64,000 bases of DNA from Actinomycetes bacterium (GCA_023565505.1 JAIMBI010000018.1:1-64000); one strand, 5' to 3'; shown: positions 1-8,538, counted from the first letter of the stretch. The notes: generated by a model from the sequence alone, not told the origin. Numbers and translations are program-made.

Positions 1-81
1 GACTACAAGCGCACCACCGAAGTCGACCCGGTGCGCCTCCGCCCCCACCCCATGGAGTTCGCCCTCTACTTCGACGTCTGA
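1..81 (+). CDS. C-terminal fragment of an unidentified protein
   Basis: An open frame runs from the window edge to a TGA at 79-81 and encodes 26 residues ending in MEFALYFDV. The start lies outside the window. The fragment is too short to assign a family and I do not recognise it. It reads in the same direction as the c-di-GMP genes that follow, but 120 bases separate it from the next start, so an operon link is not shown. Confidence 0.6.
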   Translation, partial: DYKRTTEVDPVRLRPHPMEFALYFDV

Positions 82-200
82 CGCGGGGGCCGGGAGGGCG
101 GCCAGGGCCGCCCTCGCCGCCGCCCGGCGCACCGCGCGTCGCCCCGGGGGGCCGACCCCTCCCGAGACATCGCCATCACCGGGAAAGGAGCCGCCTTGCT

Positions 201-602
201 ATGCGTCGTTACACCGTCGAAGCTGACTGCCGGGGCTGGCTCCCCGGCGACCCGTGCGCCGAATCGGTACGCGTGGTGTTTGTGCGGCCCGCGACCACCG
301 GGACCGGTCGGGCGGCGTCCTTCGCGGAACTGTTCACCGCCGCCGAGGCCGCCCGCCTGACGTGGTGGCTTCGGGACCACGGCGCGGAAACCATCATCAC
401 ACGGGCGCGGACCCTGTGGGACTTTCCCCCGGACGCCGTGCCGTGGGGCCTCCGAGCTCTCGACCCGTCCGTCCTCACTTGGTGGCTCGACGACCCCCGA
501 CTCGGCGATCCCGTGCTCGGCTGCGCACCCGCCGCGCTGCCGCTCCCGGCGTCGTCCGGCAGGCTCCCGAGCCACATCCCCCAGCCCGAACCGGGCGGTT
601 AG
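201..602 (+). CDS. hypothetical protein, 133 aa
   Basis: This 133-residue protein is not recognised. The ATG at 201 follows an AAAGGAG ribosome site about 10 bases upstream, which supports the start. The sequence is soluble-looking, with two similar short stretches (LTWWLRDHG near residue 54 and LTWWLDDPR near residue 92) that may be a degenerate internal repeat. The last 25 residues are rich in Pro, Ala and Ser and probably disordered. It sits 115 bases upstream of the EAL-domain gene on the same strand and may be cotranscribed with it. No function can be inferred beyond that context. Confidence 0.6.
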   Translation: MRRYTVEADCRGWLPGDPCAESVRVVFVRPATTGTGRAASFAELFTAAEAARLTWWLRDHGAETIITRARTLWDFPPDAVPWGLRALDPSVLTWWLDDPRLGDPVLGCAPAALPLPASSGRLPSHIPQPEPGG

Positions 603-717
603 CGGCCGCGGCGCCGCCCACGGCCTCCCCCGCCGCGGCGGCCCCCGGGCGGCCGCGCGCGGGACGGTCCGGATCCGGCCCGGGGCCCGTCAACCGCGGA
701 GAAGGTCAGGTGTTGCC

Positions 718-2028
718 ATGCGCCGGGCGTGGGACGCGCGTTCGGTGGTGCCGTACTTCCAACCCATCGTCGCCGTGGATCGGATGCAGGTCGTCGGCTA
801 CGAGGTCCTCGGCCGGCTCCGCACCCCCCACGGCGTGCTCAGCCTGGGACCGTTCTTCCAGGACAGCCGCGTACCCGCGGAGGAGAAGACACGGGTGGAT
901 CGCCGGGTCGTCCGCCAGGCGCTCGCCCTGTACGCCCGCCAGGCGTCCCCGGCGCTGTTGTTCCTCAACGTCAATCCCTCCTGGACCGAGGCGGCGCTCG
1001 ACCGCTACCGCGACGAACTCCTGGCGGAGGCGGCCCGCCTCGGGATTGCGCCGGACCGGCTGGTGATCGAGGTGACGGAGAATCCGTCCGCGGGGTCGGA
1101 CCAGGCCTTGAGGGATGCGGTCGAACGCTCGCGCGCGGCCGGCTGTCGCGTCGGTCTCGACGACGTCGGCAGCGGCTTCAGCCAGCTGGATCGCGTGGCG
1201 CTGCTCCGTCCCGACTTCCTGAAGGTGGACATGCGCATCGTCCAGCGGAGCACCCACGCCGCGTCTTACTACCACCTGCTCGAGGGGCTGTCCCTTATCG
1301 CCCAGAAACTGGGATCCGAGCTGTTGGTGGAGGGGATCGAATCCGAGGCCGAGCTGGCGGTGGCCCTTGCGGTGGGTGCCCGATATCTGCAGGGCTTCCT
1401 GTTCTCGCCGCCCCGCGAAGGGTGGGTGGAGCCGGACCGCTATGCCCCGCTGGTCCGCCGCGGCCTGTCCGCCCTCCGGCACCGGCGGCGGGAGCAGATG
1501 CGGAAGCGGGCGTGCCTCCAGGAGCAGCTGGCCGCCCGCCTGCGGCCCGAAGGCGAAAGCCTCGCGGCGGACGACGGCCGTGATCCCCGGTCGTGCGACC
1601 GGCGCTTGATCCGGTTGCTGGAGCACCTGCCTCCGTACTGTTACCGGCTGTACGTGTGCGACCGGGACGGCTACCAGGTTTCGGGCAACATCGAACGCGG
1701 ACCGGACGGCGTGACCGTCGACCGGAGCTTCGCCGGCGCCAACTGGACCACCCGCCCCTACTGCCTCCGGAACATCGAGGAGGCAGCCCGGTCGCGGGAC
1801 GGTGCCCTGTCCGACCCGTACCGCGACCACCGGACGCGGCAACCCACGCTGACGTTCACGTATGCCGTGACGGCGGACCGGTTCGTCTTCGTGGACTGCC
1901 GCCTCGAAGACCTGGACCGCGAAGGTCTTCTGCCGGACGACACCGTGAGGGCGGCCGCATCGCCCTCGCCGCCGCTCCGTCCCGACGCCGCGCTCCCGGC
2001 CGCGCGGCAGGCCGCGGAGGAGTCGTGA
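718..2028 (+). CDS. EAL-domain c-di-GMP phosphodiesterase with YkuI-like C-terminal sensor
   Basis: The N-terminal 240 residues are an EAL domain, which hydrolyses cyclic di-GMP to pGpG. The signature reads EVL at 29-31. The expected metal and catalytic positions are present: N84/N86, E118/E121, D148-D149 in the loop DDVGSGF, K169, E205 and Q225, so it is probably active. Residues about 290-405 look like the PAS-like C-terminal domain of Bacillus subtilis YkuI, a small-molecule or signal-sensing module. There is no signal peptide or membrane segment, so it should be cytosolic. The start is an ATG at 718 behind GGAGAAGG. The diguanylate cyclase gene follows 130 bases downstream, giving an opposing enzyme pair. 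The YkuI-like assignment of the tail is from remembered pattern, not a search. Confidence 0.88.
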   Translation: MRRAWDARSVVPYFQPIVAVDRMQVVGYEVLGRLRTPHGVLSLGPFFQDSRVPAEEKTRVDRRVVRQALALYARQASPALLFLNVNPSWTEAALDRYRDELLAEAARLGIAPDRLVIEVTENPSAGSDQALRDAVERSRAAGCRVGLDDVGSGFSQLDRVALLRPDFLKVDMRIVQRSTHAASYYHLLEGLSLIAQKLGSELLVEGIESEAELAVALAVGARYLQGFLFSPPREGWVEPDRYAPLVRRGLSALRHRRREQMRKRACLQEQLAARLRPEGESLAADDGRDPRSCDRRLIRLLEHLPPYCYRLYVCDRDGYQVSGNIERGPDGVTVDRSFAGANWTTRPYCLRNIEEAARSRDGALSDPYRDHRTRQPTLTFTYAVTADRFVFVDCRLEDLDREGLLPDDTVRAAASPSPPLRPDAALPAARQAAEES

Positions 2029-2160
2029 CCCCGCCCCCCGTGCGGGGAAGACCGCGGCGGGACGACCCGTCCGGGGCGCGGGCCGGCCCTCGTCGCCGCC
2101 GACCGCCGGCGCGCCTCCCGGGTCGCCGGTCCTTCGCCCGCAACCGAGGATGATCCCGAC

Positions 2161-2928
2161 GTGCCTGGGTTCGACGACGTTGAACCACCGCTCCGCCCCC
2201 GTCTCGGCCGGCTTTGGCTGAGCGAGGTGGTTGTCCTCGCCGCCCTGGTCGGGACGAGCCGCCTGCTCGCCGGATGGTGGCTGCCGCTGCCCGGCGGTCT
2301 CCTGTGGCGCCTGTCCGCCGCCGTCGGCAGCCTGGGCGCGTTGCTCCTGTTGGTGGACCATGTCCTGGTGGCCCGCTACGTGGTCGCCCCCTGGCGTCGC
2401 CGGGCGGCAGTCGACCCGCTGACGGGGCTGCTCCGCCCGGAAGCATTCTGGGCGGCCGCCTGCGCGGTCTGGGACGGCAACCGGCGCGCCCATCGGCCGT
2501 GTACCTTCGCGTTCATCGATCTCGACGACTTCAAGCGCGTCAACGACACTGCCGGGCACGCCGCCGGAGACGCGGTCCTGATGATATTCGGCGGGCTCTT
2601 GCGCGCCGTCGTCCCCCGCAGCGACGTGGTGGGCCGTCTCGGCGGCGAGGAGTTCGGCTGGCTCCTCGGCGGGGCTTCGCCCGTCTCCGCCCAGACGGCC
2701 CTGGAGCGGCTCCTGCTCCGCTGCCGCTCCGGTGCCCGAACCTTCAGCTTCTCGGCCGGTGTCGCCACCGCACCCCCGGACGCCCCCGACGTCACCCTGG
2801 GGGATCTGGTCGCGGCCGCGGAAGCCGCCTGTTATGCCGCCAAGCGAGCCGGCAAGGGCCGGATCGTCGTCGCCCCGGCCGCCCCGCAGCCCGACCCCCG
2901 TCCACCTGAAACGGCTCGTCGACGGTGA
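2161..2928 (+). CDS. membrane-anchored GGDEF diguanylate cyclase
   Basis: This 255-residue protein makes c-di-GMP from two GTP. Two hydrophobic segments (about 20-40 and 45-75) anchor it in the membrane. The GGDEF domain begins near residue 84 with DPLTGL, has FIDLDDFKRVND at 118-129 and the active-site loop GGEEF at 161-165. The allosteric product-binding site normally reads RxxD with Asp six residues before the first Gly. Here that position reads P152-R-S-D155, so the Arg is displaced and feedback inhibition may be lost. The start is GTG at 2161 behind GAGGA. No separate extracellular sensor domain is present. The upstream EAL gene suggests a locally balanced c-di-GMP switch. Confidence 0.9.
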   Translation: MPGFDDVEPPLRPRLGRLWLSEVVVLAALVGTSRLLAGWWLPLPGGLLWRLSAAVGSLGALLLLVDHVLVARYVVAPWRRRAAVDPLTGLLRPEAFWAAACAVWDGNRRAHRPCTFAFIDLDDFKRVNDTAGHAAGDAVLMIFGGLLRAVVPRSDVVGRLGGEEFGWLLGGASPVSAQTALERLLLRCRSGARTFSFSAGVATAPPDAPDVTLGDLVAAAEAACYAAKRAGKGRIVVAPAAPQPDPRPPETARRR

Positions 2929-3622
2929 GTGGGCCGGTCCGTCGCCGGCACGTCGCCGAGCGTTCGGGATGCGGAGGGCGACCGGGGCCCCGGACGCCCG
3001 GACACCGGACCCGATCCCTCGGTCTCAGAGGGGAACCAGACCGCCGACAGCCAGCGCGGACAAAAACGCATACACCGGTCCCCGTGCAAGGTCGTGATGG
3101 AGAAACGGGTTCGGTAATCGCGCAGACAACCGTAGCAGCTCTCGGTCGGCGCGCACCCGCACCGCCCTGCCAGTCTTTCCGTCGCGCGGAGGATACAGAG
3201 CTTAAGGACATCGGGCTGGCGCAGCTGGGAAACCAGGCCCGCACCGCCCGGCACGGCATCGTCCCGTAGGACACGGGGCGGAAGGGGAGGAAGGATGGAC
3301 CGAACAACCCCGGACGGTCAAACTCGCTCGCCGGGACATCGAGCAAAGGCGGCAGCCCTGAATCCGAGGCCTTCGGCCAAGCCGTATGCCCTCATACGCG
3401 CATACCCGGCCGCCTGGACGGCCCCGCTGCGTCGGTTCATTCACTGCCTTTCGACATTCGCCAACTGACGCGGACGTGCTTCGGCTCCACGGCGACCTCG
3501 CTCGCCGTCGCCGAACGCCGCCGTCCCGCCTCTTTAAGAGCTTCTTAACCGCACCACAGGTTCGTCTCACGAACGCCGGCTAACCTGGACCCGACATTGC
3601 GCCCGAGGAGGCACGGTCCTGC
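2929..3622. other. intergenic region, 694 bases, holding a helicase-gene remnant
   Basis: No intact gene was found between the GGDEF gene and asparagine synthetase. The only recognisable coding trace is the minus-strand DUF1998-like fragment listed separately at 3070-3200. The remainder is lower in GC than the neighbouring genes (for example AT-rich stretches around 3060-3120 and 3520-3560), as expected of decayed DNA. The last 20 bases hold the GAGGAGG ribosome site (3605-3611) of the next gene. Confidence 0.6.
3070..3200 (-). pseudogene. remnant of a DUF1998-type helicase C-terminus
   Basis: Read on the minus strand, 3200 to 3070 encodes LCILRATERLAGRC followed by CAPTESCYGCLRDYR and ending near TLHGDRC. 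The cysteine pattern (C-x-C...SCYGCLRDYR...HxDR) resembles the zinc-binding DUF1998 module at the C-terminus of large DEAD/DEAH helicases such as DrmB of the DISARM phage-defence system and MrfA-type repair helicases. No helicase motifs and no start are visible upstream (3200-3600), and downstream the frame degrades into low-complexity sequence, so this is a fragment of a lost gene. The family assignment is by eye from a short motif and the parent system cannot be named with certainty. Confidence 0.5.
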
Positions 3623-5512
3623 ATGTGCGCCATCGCCGGGGTCTGGGGGACAAGCCGAGGAGAATCCCGCGCCGTCGTGGGCGCGATGCTTAACCGCATG
3701 GCCCACCGGGGACCGGACGGTCACGCGCTGGTGGACGGACCCGCCGGCACCGTGGGGATGAACCGGCTGGCGGTGCTCGACCCGGCCGGCAGCCCGCCGC
3801 CCTACTTGTCGGAGGACGGATCCGTCGCCGTCGTCTTCAACGGAGAGATCTACAACCACCGCGCGCTGCGCGCCGAACTGACCGCCCGCGGCCACGTGCT
3901 CGCCGGCGCCGGCGACGGGGAGGTCCTGCCGCACCTCTACGAGGAATACGGCCTGAACCTCCTCGACCGGCTGGTCGGCATGTTCGCGCTGGCCGTCGTG
4001 GACCGGCGCCGGGGCGAGCTCCACCTCGCCCGCGACCGCCTCGGGATCAAGCCCCTCTATGTCTGGGTGCGCGGCCGGATGGTGCGGTTCGCCTCCGAGC
4101 TGACCGCCCTGGCGGCCTGGCCCGACTTCCCTCCCGCCGTGCGGGAGGACCGCCTGCCCCACTACCTCGCCTGCCGCTTCGTCCCCGGTCCGGACACCCT
4201 GCTCGCGGGGATCGAGAAGGTGGTGCCCGGCACCGTGCTCACGGTCGGTGCGGACGGCCGGATGCGCCGCCGCACCTGGTGGACGCTCCCGGATCGCCCC
4301 CTGGAACCGGTCCCGGCGCGCCGGGCCGAGGAGGAGTTCCGGGCACTCTGGTCCCGCGTGGTGCAGGACCACCTGGAGGCGGACCGCACCCTCGGCGTCT
4401 TCCTGTCCGGCGGACTCGACTCGAGCCTGCTCGCCGCAGCCCTGCCGGGGCAAGCCAGGCTGCTGCCCGCGCTGGTGCTCGGTCCGGGCGGTCACGGGGC
4501 CGCGTTCGACGAACGGGCCGGGGCGAGGGCCGTCGCCCGGGCGACCGGTCTCTCCCTGGAGACGGCGCCGTTCGACGACCCCACGCCCGAGGAGGTGCGC
4601 GCCGTCGTTCGCCACCTCGGCGAACCGCTCGGGGATCCCACCGTCCTGAGCTTCGACCGCCTCGCGCGGGCGGCCCGGGCCGCCGGCTGGACGGTGGCGC
4701 TCGCCGGCGAAGGCGCGGACGAACTCTTCTTCGGCTACCCCCATTACCGCGAGGCTTTCTGGCTCGACGGCCTCGCGCCGCTGGCGCGCCGGCTGGCCCG
4801 GACCGCGCCCGGCGCCCGCTACCTCGCCGGCCGCGGCCCGGGGGCCGGCCGGCTGAGAGCCGCACTCGCCCCGCCCCCGGCCTACTACCGCGGGGTGGGG
4901 GTTACGTTCCCCCGACCGGAGGACATCGGCGCCGCGCCGCTCGAGGCGCTGCCGTTCGACACCCGCAGCGTCGGCGTACCCGTGCACGACCGGCCCCGGC
5001 TGGAACAGATGCGCGCGTTCGACATCCGTTGGTTCCTCCCGGACGACACCCTGCTCAAGTGCGACCGGCTCGGCATGCGCTACCAGGTCGAGGTGCGCGT
5101 CCCCTACCTGGATCACCGCGTGGTGGAATGGGCGTGGCTTCGCCCGCCGCACCTCTTCCTCCGGCCTTGGGCGGCCAAGCTCCTGCCCCGCCGGGTGGCC
5201 GCGTCGCTCCTCGGTCGGGCGGCGCGCCAACCCAAGAACGGCTTTCCGACCCCGTTGGGCCGCTGGCTTACCGGCCCGCTCCGACCGTTCGCCGAAGACG
5301 TGCTGCACAGCCGGTCGTTTCGGGAACGCGGCTGGGTCGACGCCGACCGGGTCGACGCGCTCTTCGCCGGCATCCGACCCGAGGGGTCGGCCGCCGGGCG
5401 TCAGATCTGGGCTCTTTTGGCGCTCGAACTCTGGGCGCAGGAAATCGCCGACCGCGGCCGCGCCGCCGACCGCCTCCTCCCGGCACGGGAAGCCGTGACC
5501 CTCAGCCGTTGA
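3623..5512 (+). CDS. asnB: asparagine synthetase (glutamine-hydrolysing)
   Basis: This 629-residue protein has the full AsnB layout. The N-terminal glutaminase domain starts with Met-Cys, where Cys2 is the nucleophile exposed after Met removal. It carries HRGPDG, FNGEIYN and the GDGEV glutamine-binding loop. The synthetase domain begins near residue 240 with the PP-loop SGGLDSS (262-268), and EGADELFFGY marks the ATP/aspartate site further on. It converts aspartate, glutamine and ATP to asparagine. Length and domains match class-B enzymes. The start has a strong GAGGAGG 12 bases upstream. It stands alone rather than in a polysaccharide or lasso-peptide cluster, so a biosynthetic amidotransferase role other than asparagine synthesis is possible but not indicated. 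Confidence 0.93.
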   Translation: MCAIAGVWGTSRGESRAVVGAMLNRMAHRGPDGHALVDGPAGTVGMNRLAVLDPAGSPPPYLSEDGSVAVVFNGEIYNHRALRAELTARGHVLAGAGDGEVLPHLYEEYGLNLLDRLVGMFALAVVDRRRGELHLARDRLGIKPLYVWVRGRMVRFASELTALAAWPDFPPAVREDRLPHYLACRFVPGPDTLLAGIEKVVPGTVLTVGADGRMRRRTWWTLPDRPLEPVPARRAEEEFRALWSRVVQDHLEADRTLGVFLSGGLDSSLLAAALPGQARLLPALVLGPGGHGAAFDERAGARAVARATGLSLETAPFDDPTPEEVRAVVRHLGEPLGDPTVLSFDRLARAARAAGWTVALAGEGADELFFGYPHYREAFWLDGLAPLARRLARTAPGARYLAGRGPGAGRLRAALAPPPAYYRGVGVTFPRPEDIGAAPLEALPFDTRSVGVPVHDRPRLEQMRAFDIRWFLPDDTLLKCDRLGMRYQVEVRVPYLDHRVVEWAWLRPPHLFLRPWAAKLLPRRVAASLLGRAARQPKNGFPTPLGRWLTGPLRPFAEDVLHSRSFRERGWVDADRVDALFAGIRPEGSAAGRQIWALLALELWAQEIADRGRAADRLLPAREAVTLSR

Positions 5513-5636
5513 GGCGCCGCCGAGCCGCCGTCACGCGCCGCGGCCGTCCGGGCCGGATGCCCCCGACGCCGTCGTCGCGCGCCGTGCGAGACCGTCGGCC
5601 GCGACACGGTACACTAGGGGGCGGAGGTGACGGAGC

Positions 5637-6506
5637 ATGCGCCTGGTGACCCACGAACGGTGCCTGGACGGCGCCACCTGCGCCGTGCTGGGGCGGGCGG
5701 CCGGGATGGAGCCGGCGTTCGTCTATCCCGACGGTGTCGTCGCCTATCTCCGCACGCTGCCGCCCGACGAGCCGGTGGTGCTCGCCGACGTGTCCTTCGA
5801 CCGGGCCAGCTACGACACCTACGCGCCCCGGTTGGTCGCCCTCATCGACCACCACCAGTCGGCCCTGCCGCTCCGCGGCCTGGATCGGGTGCACCTGGAA
5901 CTGGACCACTGCGCCAGCGTCCTGCTCTACCGATGGCTCACCCGGACCGGGCGGCTCGCCCCGGATCCCGCGTGGGAGCCGCTCCTGGCGGCCGTCGACG
6001 ACTATGACCTCTGGCGCCCCGACCACCGGGCCGGCCAGGACCTCAACCGGCTCCTGCACGACCGCGGCTGGGAGTGGTTCGCCGCCAAGTTCGCCCACGG
6101 ATACGCGCCGCTCGACGCGGAGGAGCGGGCCCGGCTCGCGGAGCTGGTGGCGACCGAGGAGGCCTTCGTCCGGCGGCACCGCGAGCGCGCCGAGCCGTTC
6201 GCGGTGGGCGACCTCAAGGCGGCGGTGGTGGCGCTGGACGGCGAAGGGGCGGTCAACGAGGTGGCCCACCGCCTTATCGAAGACGGCCACGATCTCGTCC
6301 TGCTGATCAAACCCGACGGGCGGCTGTCCGCCCGGACCTCCGTCCGCGTGGACGCCGCCCGCCTGATGGAGCGGGTCTTCGCGGGCGGCGGCCATCCCCG
6401 GGCGGCGGGCGGCCGTCTTCCCGCCGGGATGGCCCCGGACGCCCCGGAGACCCGCCGGTGGGTGCGCGAGCAGGCCCAATCCGCCCTGGCCGCATCCCAA
6501 GCCTGA
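5637..6506 (+). CDS. DHH-family phosphoesterase
   Basis: This 289-residue DHH/DHHA1 protein opens with THERCLDGATCA, where His and Asp are typical metal ligands. DHH lies at about residues 77-79 (LIDHHQS), DDYDLW near 121 and the DHHA1 substrate loop GGGHPRAAGG near 255-264. Proteins of this architecture cleave short oligoribonucleotides or phosphorylated nucleotides such as pAp with Mn2+. Length is shorter than NrnA (about 310) and the first motif is unlike the usual GxDxDG form, so the substrate is open; oligoribonuclease-like or nucleotide-recycling roles are both possible. The ATG at 5637 follows GGAGGTGACGGAGC. A TACACT -10-like box at about 5609 may drive it. It is convergent with the dioxygenase gene. 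Confidence 0.82.
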   Translation: MRLVTHERCLDGATCAVLGRAAGMEPAFVYPDGVVAYLRTLPPDEPVVLADVSFDRASYDTYAPRLVALIDHHQSALPLRGLDRVHLELDHCASVLLYRWLTRTGRLAPDPAWEPLLAAVDDYDLWRPDHRAGQDLNRLLHDRGWEWFAAKFAHGYAPLDAEERARLAELVATEEAFVRRHRERAEPFAVGDLKAAVVALDGEGAVNEVAHRLIEDGHDLVLLIKPDGRLSARTSVRVDAARLMERVFAGGGHPRAAGGRLPAGMAPDAPETRRWVREQAQSALAASQA

Positions 6507-6574
6507 CGCCAAAGGCCCGGGCGTCCGGTCTCCGCGGGGACGGTCGCGTCTGCCCGCGGGCCCGGCACCCGGGG

Positions 6575-7369
6575 CTAGGCGGCCGGGGCCACCGCCTCGA
6601 ACTGCACCGTGTCGAGGCTAGCCGCGCCGAACTCCCCCTCCTGGGCCAGCACCGTCCCTCGGAGGTCCGACCCCGCCGCGCCGGCCAGGGCGTAGTACAC
6701 GGCGAAGCCCCCTTCCGGCGCCGCCGCCCGAATCTCCTCCGCCGGGACGCGGTCCAGATCCGCCCAGCGCCCTTCGGCCATGATGGTCAGGAGCCGGCGG
6801 CGGAACGCCTCCGCCGCGGCCGGCGCCGTCTTGTCCCGCCCGTCCCACAGATCCAGCCGGTGGATGATGGAGCCGGTGAGCACGAACGCCACCGAGTCGT
6901 CGGCGACCTCGCGGATGACCTGCCCCAGGCGGAAAAAGACCTCGGGCGGCTGGTCGGCCGCCACCGAGACGACCAACACGGGCACGTCCGCCGCCGGGAA
7001 GACGTGCCTGAGCGGCACCCACGCCCCGTGGTCCACGCCCCACCGGTCGGTGGCCGCCACCGGCAGGCCCGCCCGGTCCGCCGCCGCGAGCAGGGCGCGG
7101 GCCAGTTCCGGCGCCCCGGGGGGCCGGTAGGGCTGGCGGTAGATCTCCGGAAACCCGTAGAAGTCGAAGATCTGGGGCGGGTCCGGCCGCGGGTCCACGC
7201 CGAACCCACCCCGCGTGGCGAAGTGCGGCGACATCACCACCAAGGTCCGGATGCGGCCCGCCCACGCGGCGCCGACCTGACGCAGCGCCGCCTCGGAGGC
7301 GACGTGGCGGGGACCGCCCATCGGTTCGATCAACGTCGGGGTGTTGGGGGCATAGAGCATGCTCCGCAT
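6575..7369 (-). CDS. LigB-type extradiol ring-cleavage dioxygenase family protein
   Basis: The 264-residue product looks like a class III (LigB/DODA/MEMO fold) extradiol dioxygenase, which opens catechol rings with non-heme iron. Visible family marks are MSPHFATRGG near residue 48, the strongly conserved DHGAWVPL near 113 and a His near 166 in GSIIHRLDLWD. The start is ATG at 7369 (MRSMLYAPN) with AAAGGA eight or nine bases upstream; a longer open frame up to 7642 lacks a ribosome site and reads through the promoter. Short relatives act as 4,5-DOPA or protocatechuate dioxygenases, and AmmeMemo-like members have lost iron chemistry, so substrate and even activity are uncertain. It is not linked to other aromatic-degradation genes here. 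Confidence 0.78.
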   Translation of the reverse strand: MRSMLYAPNTPTLIEPMGGPRHVASEAALRQVGAAWAGRIRTLVVMSPHFATRGGFGVDPRPDPPQIFDFYGFPEIYRQPYRPPGAPELARALLAAADRAGLPVAATDRWGVDHGAWVPLRHVFPAADVPVLVVSVAADQPPEVFFRLGQVIREVADDSVAFVLTGSIIHRLDLWDGRDKTAPAAAEAFRRRLLTIMAEGRWADLDRVPAEEIRAAAPEGGFAVYYALAGAAGSDLRGTVLAQEGEFGAASLDTVQFEAVAPAA

Positions 7370-7470
7370 TGTTGTCGTCCTTTCCCGCGGCCCGGGGAGC
7401 CGGAGGCCCGAGTACGGGCCGCGCTCTGCTGCCGAACCGGCCACGCCGGTCACCGCCCATTGCTTCACAA

Positions 7471-7479
7471 AGTATACCA
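7471..7479 (-). promoter_or_regulatory. extended -10 promoter of the LigB-family gene
   Basis: On the minus strand the sequence TTTGGTATACT contains a TGn extension directly before TATACT (7476-7471). Transcription would start near 7464, giving a leader of roughly 95 bases before the ATG at 7369. No convincing -35 hexamer is visible 16-18 bases upstream, which is usual for extended -10 promoters. Confidence 0.45.
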
Positions 7480-7551
7480 AAGTCCGCGACGGACTCGGAC
7501 GGCCACGACGCGTCATACCGTTCCCCGACCGGCAACTTTGGCATCCGCCCC

Positions 7552-7606
7552 TTGACGGACACGACGACGTGCAGCTACGATGTACATGCAAAAAAGTTGC
7601 ACGTAG
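7552..7606 (+). promoter_or_regulatory. promoter overlapped by inverted repeats upstream of the metal-transporter-like gene
   Basis: TTGACG (7552-7557) and TACGAT (7576-7581) are 18 bases apart and form a plausible sigma-A promoter. Overlapping the -10 and start site is a nested inverted repeat: TGCAA (7587-7591) pairs with TTGCA (7597-7601), and CTACG (7575-7579) with CGTAG (7602-7606). A repressor bound there would block transcription of the gene at 7635, and a metal-responsive regulator is a reasonable guess from the transporter context. The repeat does not match the NikR consensus I know. Alternatively the arms could form an RNA hairpin in the short leader. Confidence 0.45.
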
Positions 7607-7634
7607 ATCGCCATGAAAGCGGGGGGTGCCCACG

Positions 7635-8528
7635 ATGTTCAACCAGCTCTGGGATCCTCACGTGGGCATCGCGGCCGGGACCGCCCTCGTCGCGGCGTTC
7701 CTGCTCGGGATGCTCCACGGCATCACGCCGGACGAACACACCTGGCCCATCACCTTCAGCTACGCCATCGGCAGCTACTCGACGCGGCGGGGGCTGGTCG
7801 CCGGGCTCACCTTCTCGCTGGCCTTCACGTTCCAGCGGGCGCTCGCCAGCGAGCTCGCCTACCTGGCCCTGGACCGGTGGTTCACCGTCGGGTCGGTCGG
7901 GGACTACGTGGTGTATGTCGTCGTGGGGGCGGTTATGGTCATCGCCGGCCGCCACATCCTCCGCGGCCACCACTTCCACCTGGGTGGCTCGCACCCGGCG
8001 AAGGCGCCGGACCCGGACCAGATGCTGCGGGACCCGCGCCCGTGGATGCCGGCCGTCCACGGCTTCATCGCCGGCTGGGGCTTCGGGGCCTTCGCCACCA
8101 TCATCTACACGGTGCTCGCCCCGACGATGCCCTCGGCGTGGTGGGGCTGGGTGCCGGGCGCGGTGTTCGGCTTGGGCACGATGGCCATGCAGGCGGCGGC
8201 CGGGGCGCTCTTCGGCTGGGTGAGCCAGCGGCTCGGCCTGACGCCGGCGGCCATCCGGCGCGTCGCCCTCATCACGGCCGGCCGGACCATGGGCTGGGGC
8301 GGCTGGGCGTTCGTGGCCGGCGGGCTCTTCGGCCTCTTGTTCCCCGGCCTGGCGGGGTTCAGCATCGCGACCGGCATCGCCGTCCACAACCTGTCCCGCA
8401 TCGACATGGGCATGGTCCTGGTGGTGGTGACGGTTCTCGGCATCGGCATGGGGACGCTGGTCACCCAGACCCGGTACTGGGCGCGGCACGAACCACACCC
8501 GAACCGGATGTCGGGCACGCTCTCCTGA
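7635..8528 (+). CDS. NicO/RcnA-like membrane transporter
   Basis: This roughly 297-residue polytopic protein has about six membrane segments. Its first helix carries LGMLHGITPDEHTW, a variant of the HxxxPDEH motif that binds metal in NicO/RcnA-type nickel-cobalt transporters. A His-rich cytoplasmic loop (GRHILRGHHFHLGGSHP, about residues 104-120) is another typical trait. It may export or import Ni2+/Co2+, though distant relatives in the TauE/SafE and cytochrome-biogenesis superfamilies look similar. I chose ATG at 7635, about eight bases after GGGGGG; a GTG at 7626 in the same frame is the alternative. It is transcribed alone from the operator-containing promoter just upstream. Confidence 0.72.
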   Translation: MFNQLWDPHVGIAAGTALVAAFLLGMLHGITPDEHTWPITFSYAIGSYSTRRGLVAGLTFSLAFTFQRALASELAYLALDRWFTVGSVGDYVVYVVVGAVMVIAGRHILRGHHFHLGGSHPAKAPDPDQMLRDPRPWMPAVHGFIAGWGFGAFATIIYTVLAPTMPSAWWGWVPGAVFGLGTMAMQAAAGALFGWVSQRLGLTPAAIRRVALITAGRTMGWGGWAFVAGGLFGLLFPGLAGFSIATGIAVHNLSRIDMGMVLVVVTVLGIGMGTLVTQTRYWARHEPHPNRMSGTLS

Positions 8529-8538
8529 CCTGCCGCAC

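Noticed and set aside
706-2559. Long minus-strand open frame (617 codons) opposite the EAL and GGDEF genes
   Set aside because: It is antisense to two genes with clear catalytic motifs, is Arg/Gly/Pro-rich, and spans the gap between them. Long antisense frames are expected at this GC content.
6532-6559. CCGCGGG/CCCGCGG hairpin between the DHH and LigB-family genes as a terminator
   Set aside because: Seven base pairs with a 14-base loop in a GC-rich background is not distinctive enough to claim.
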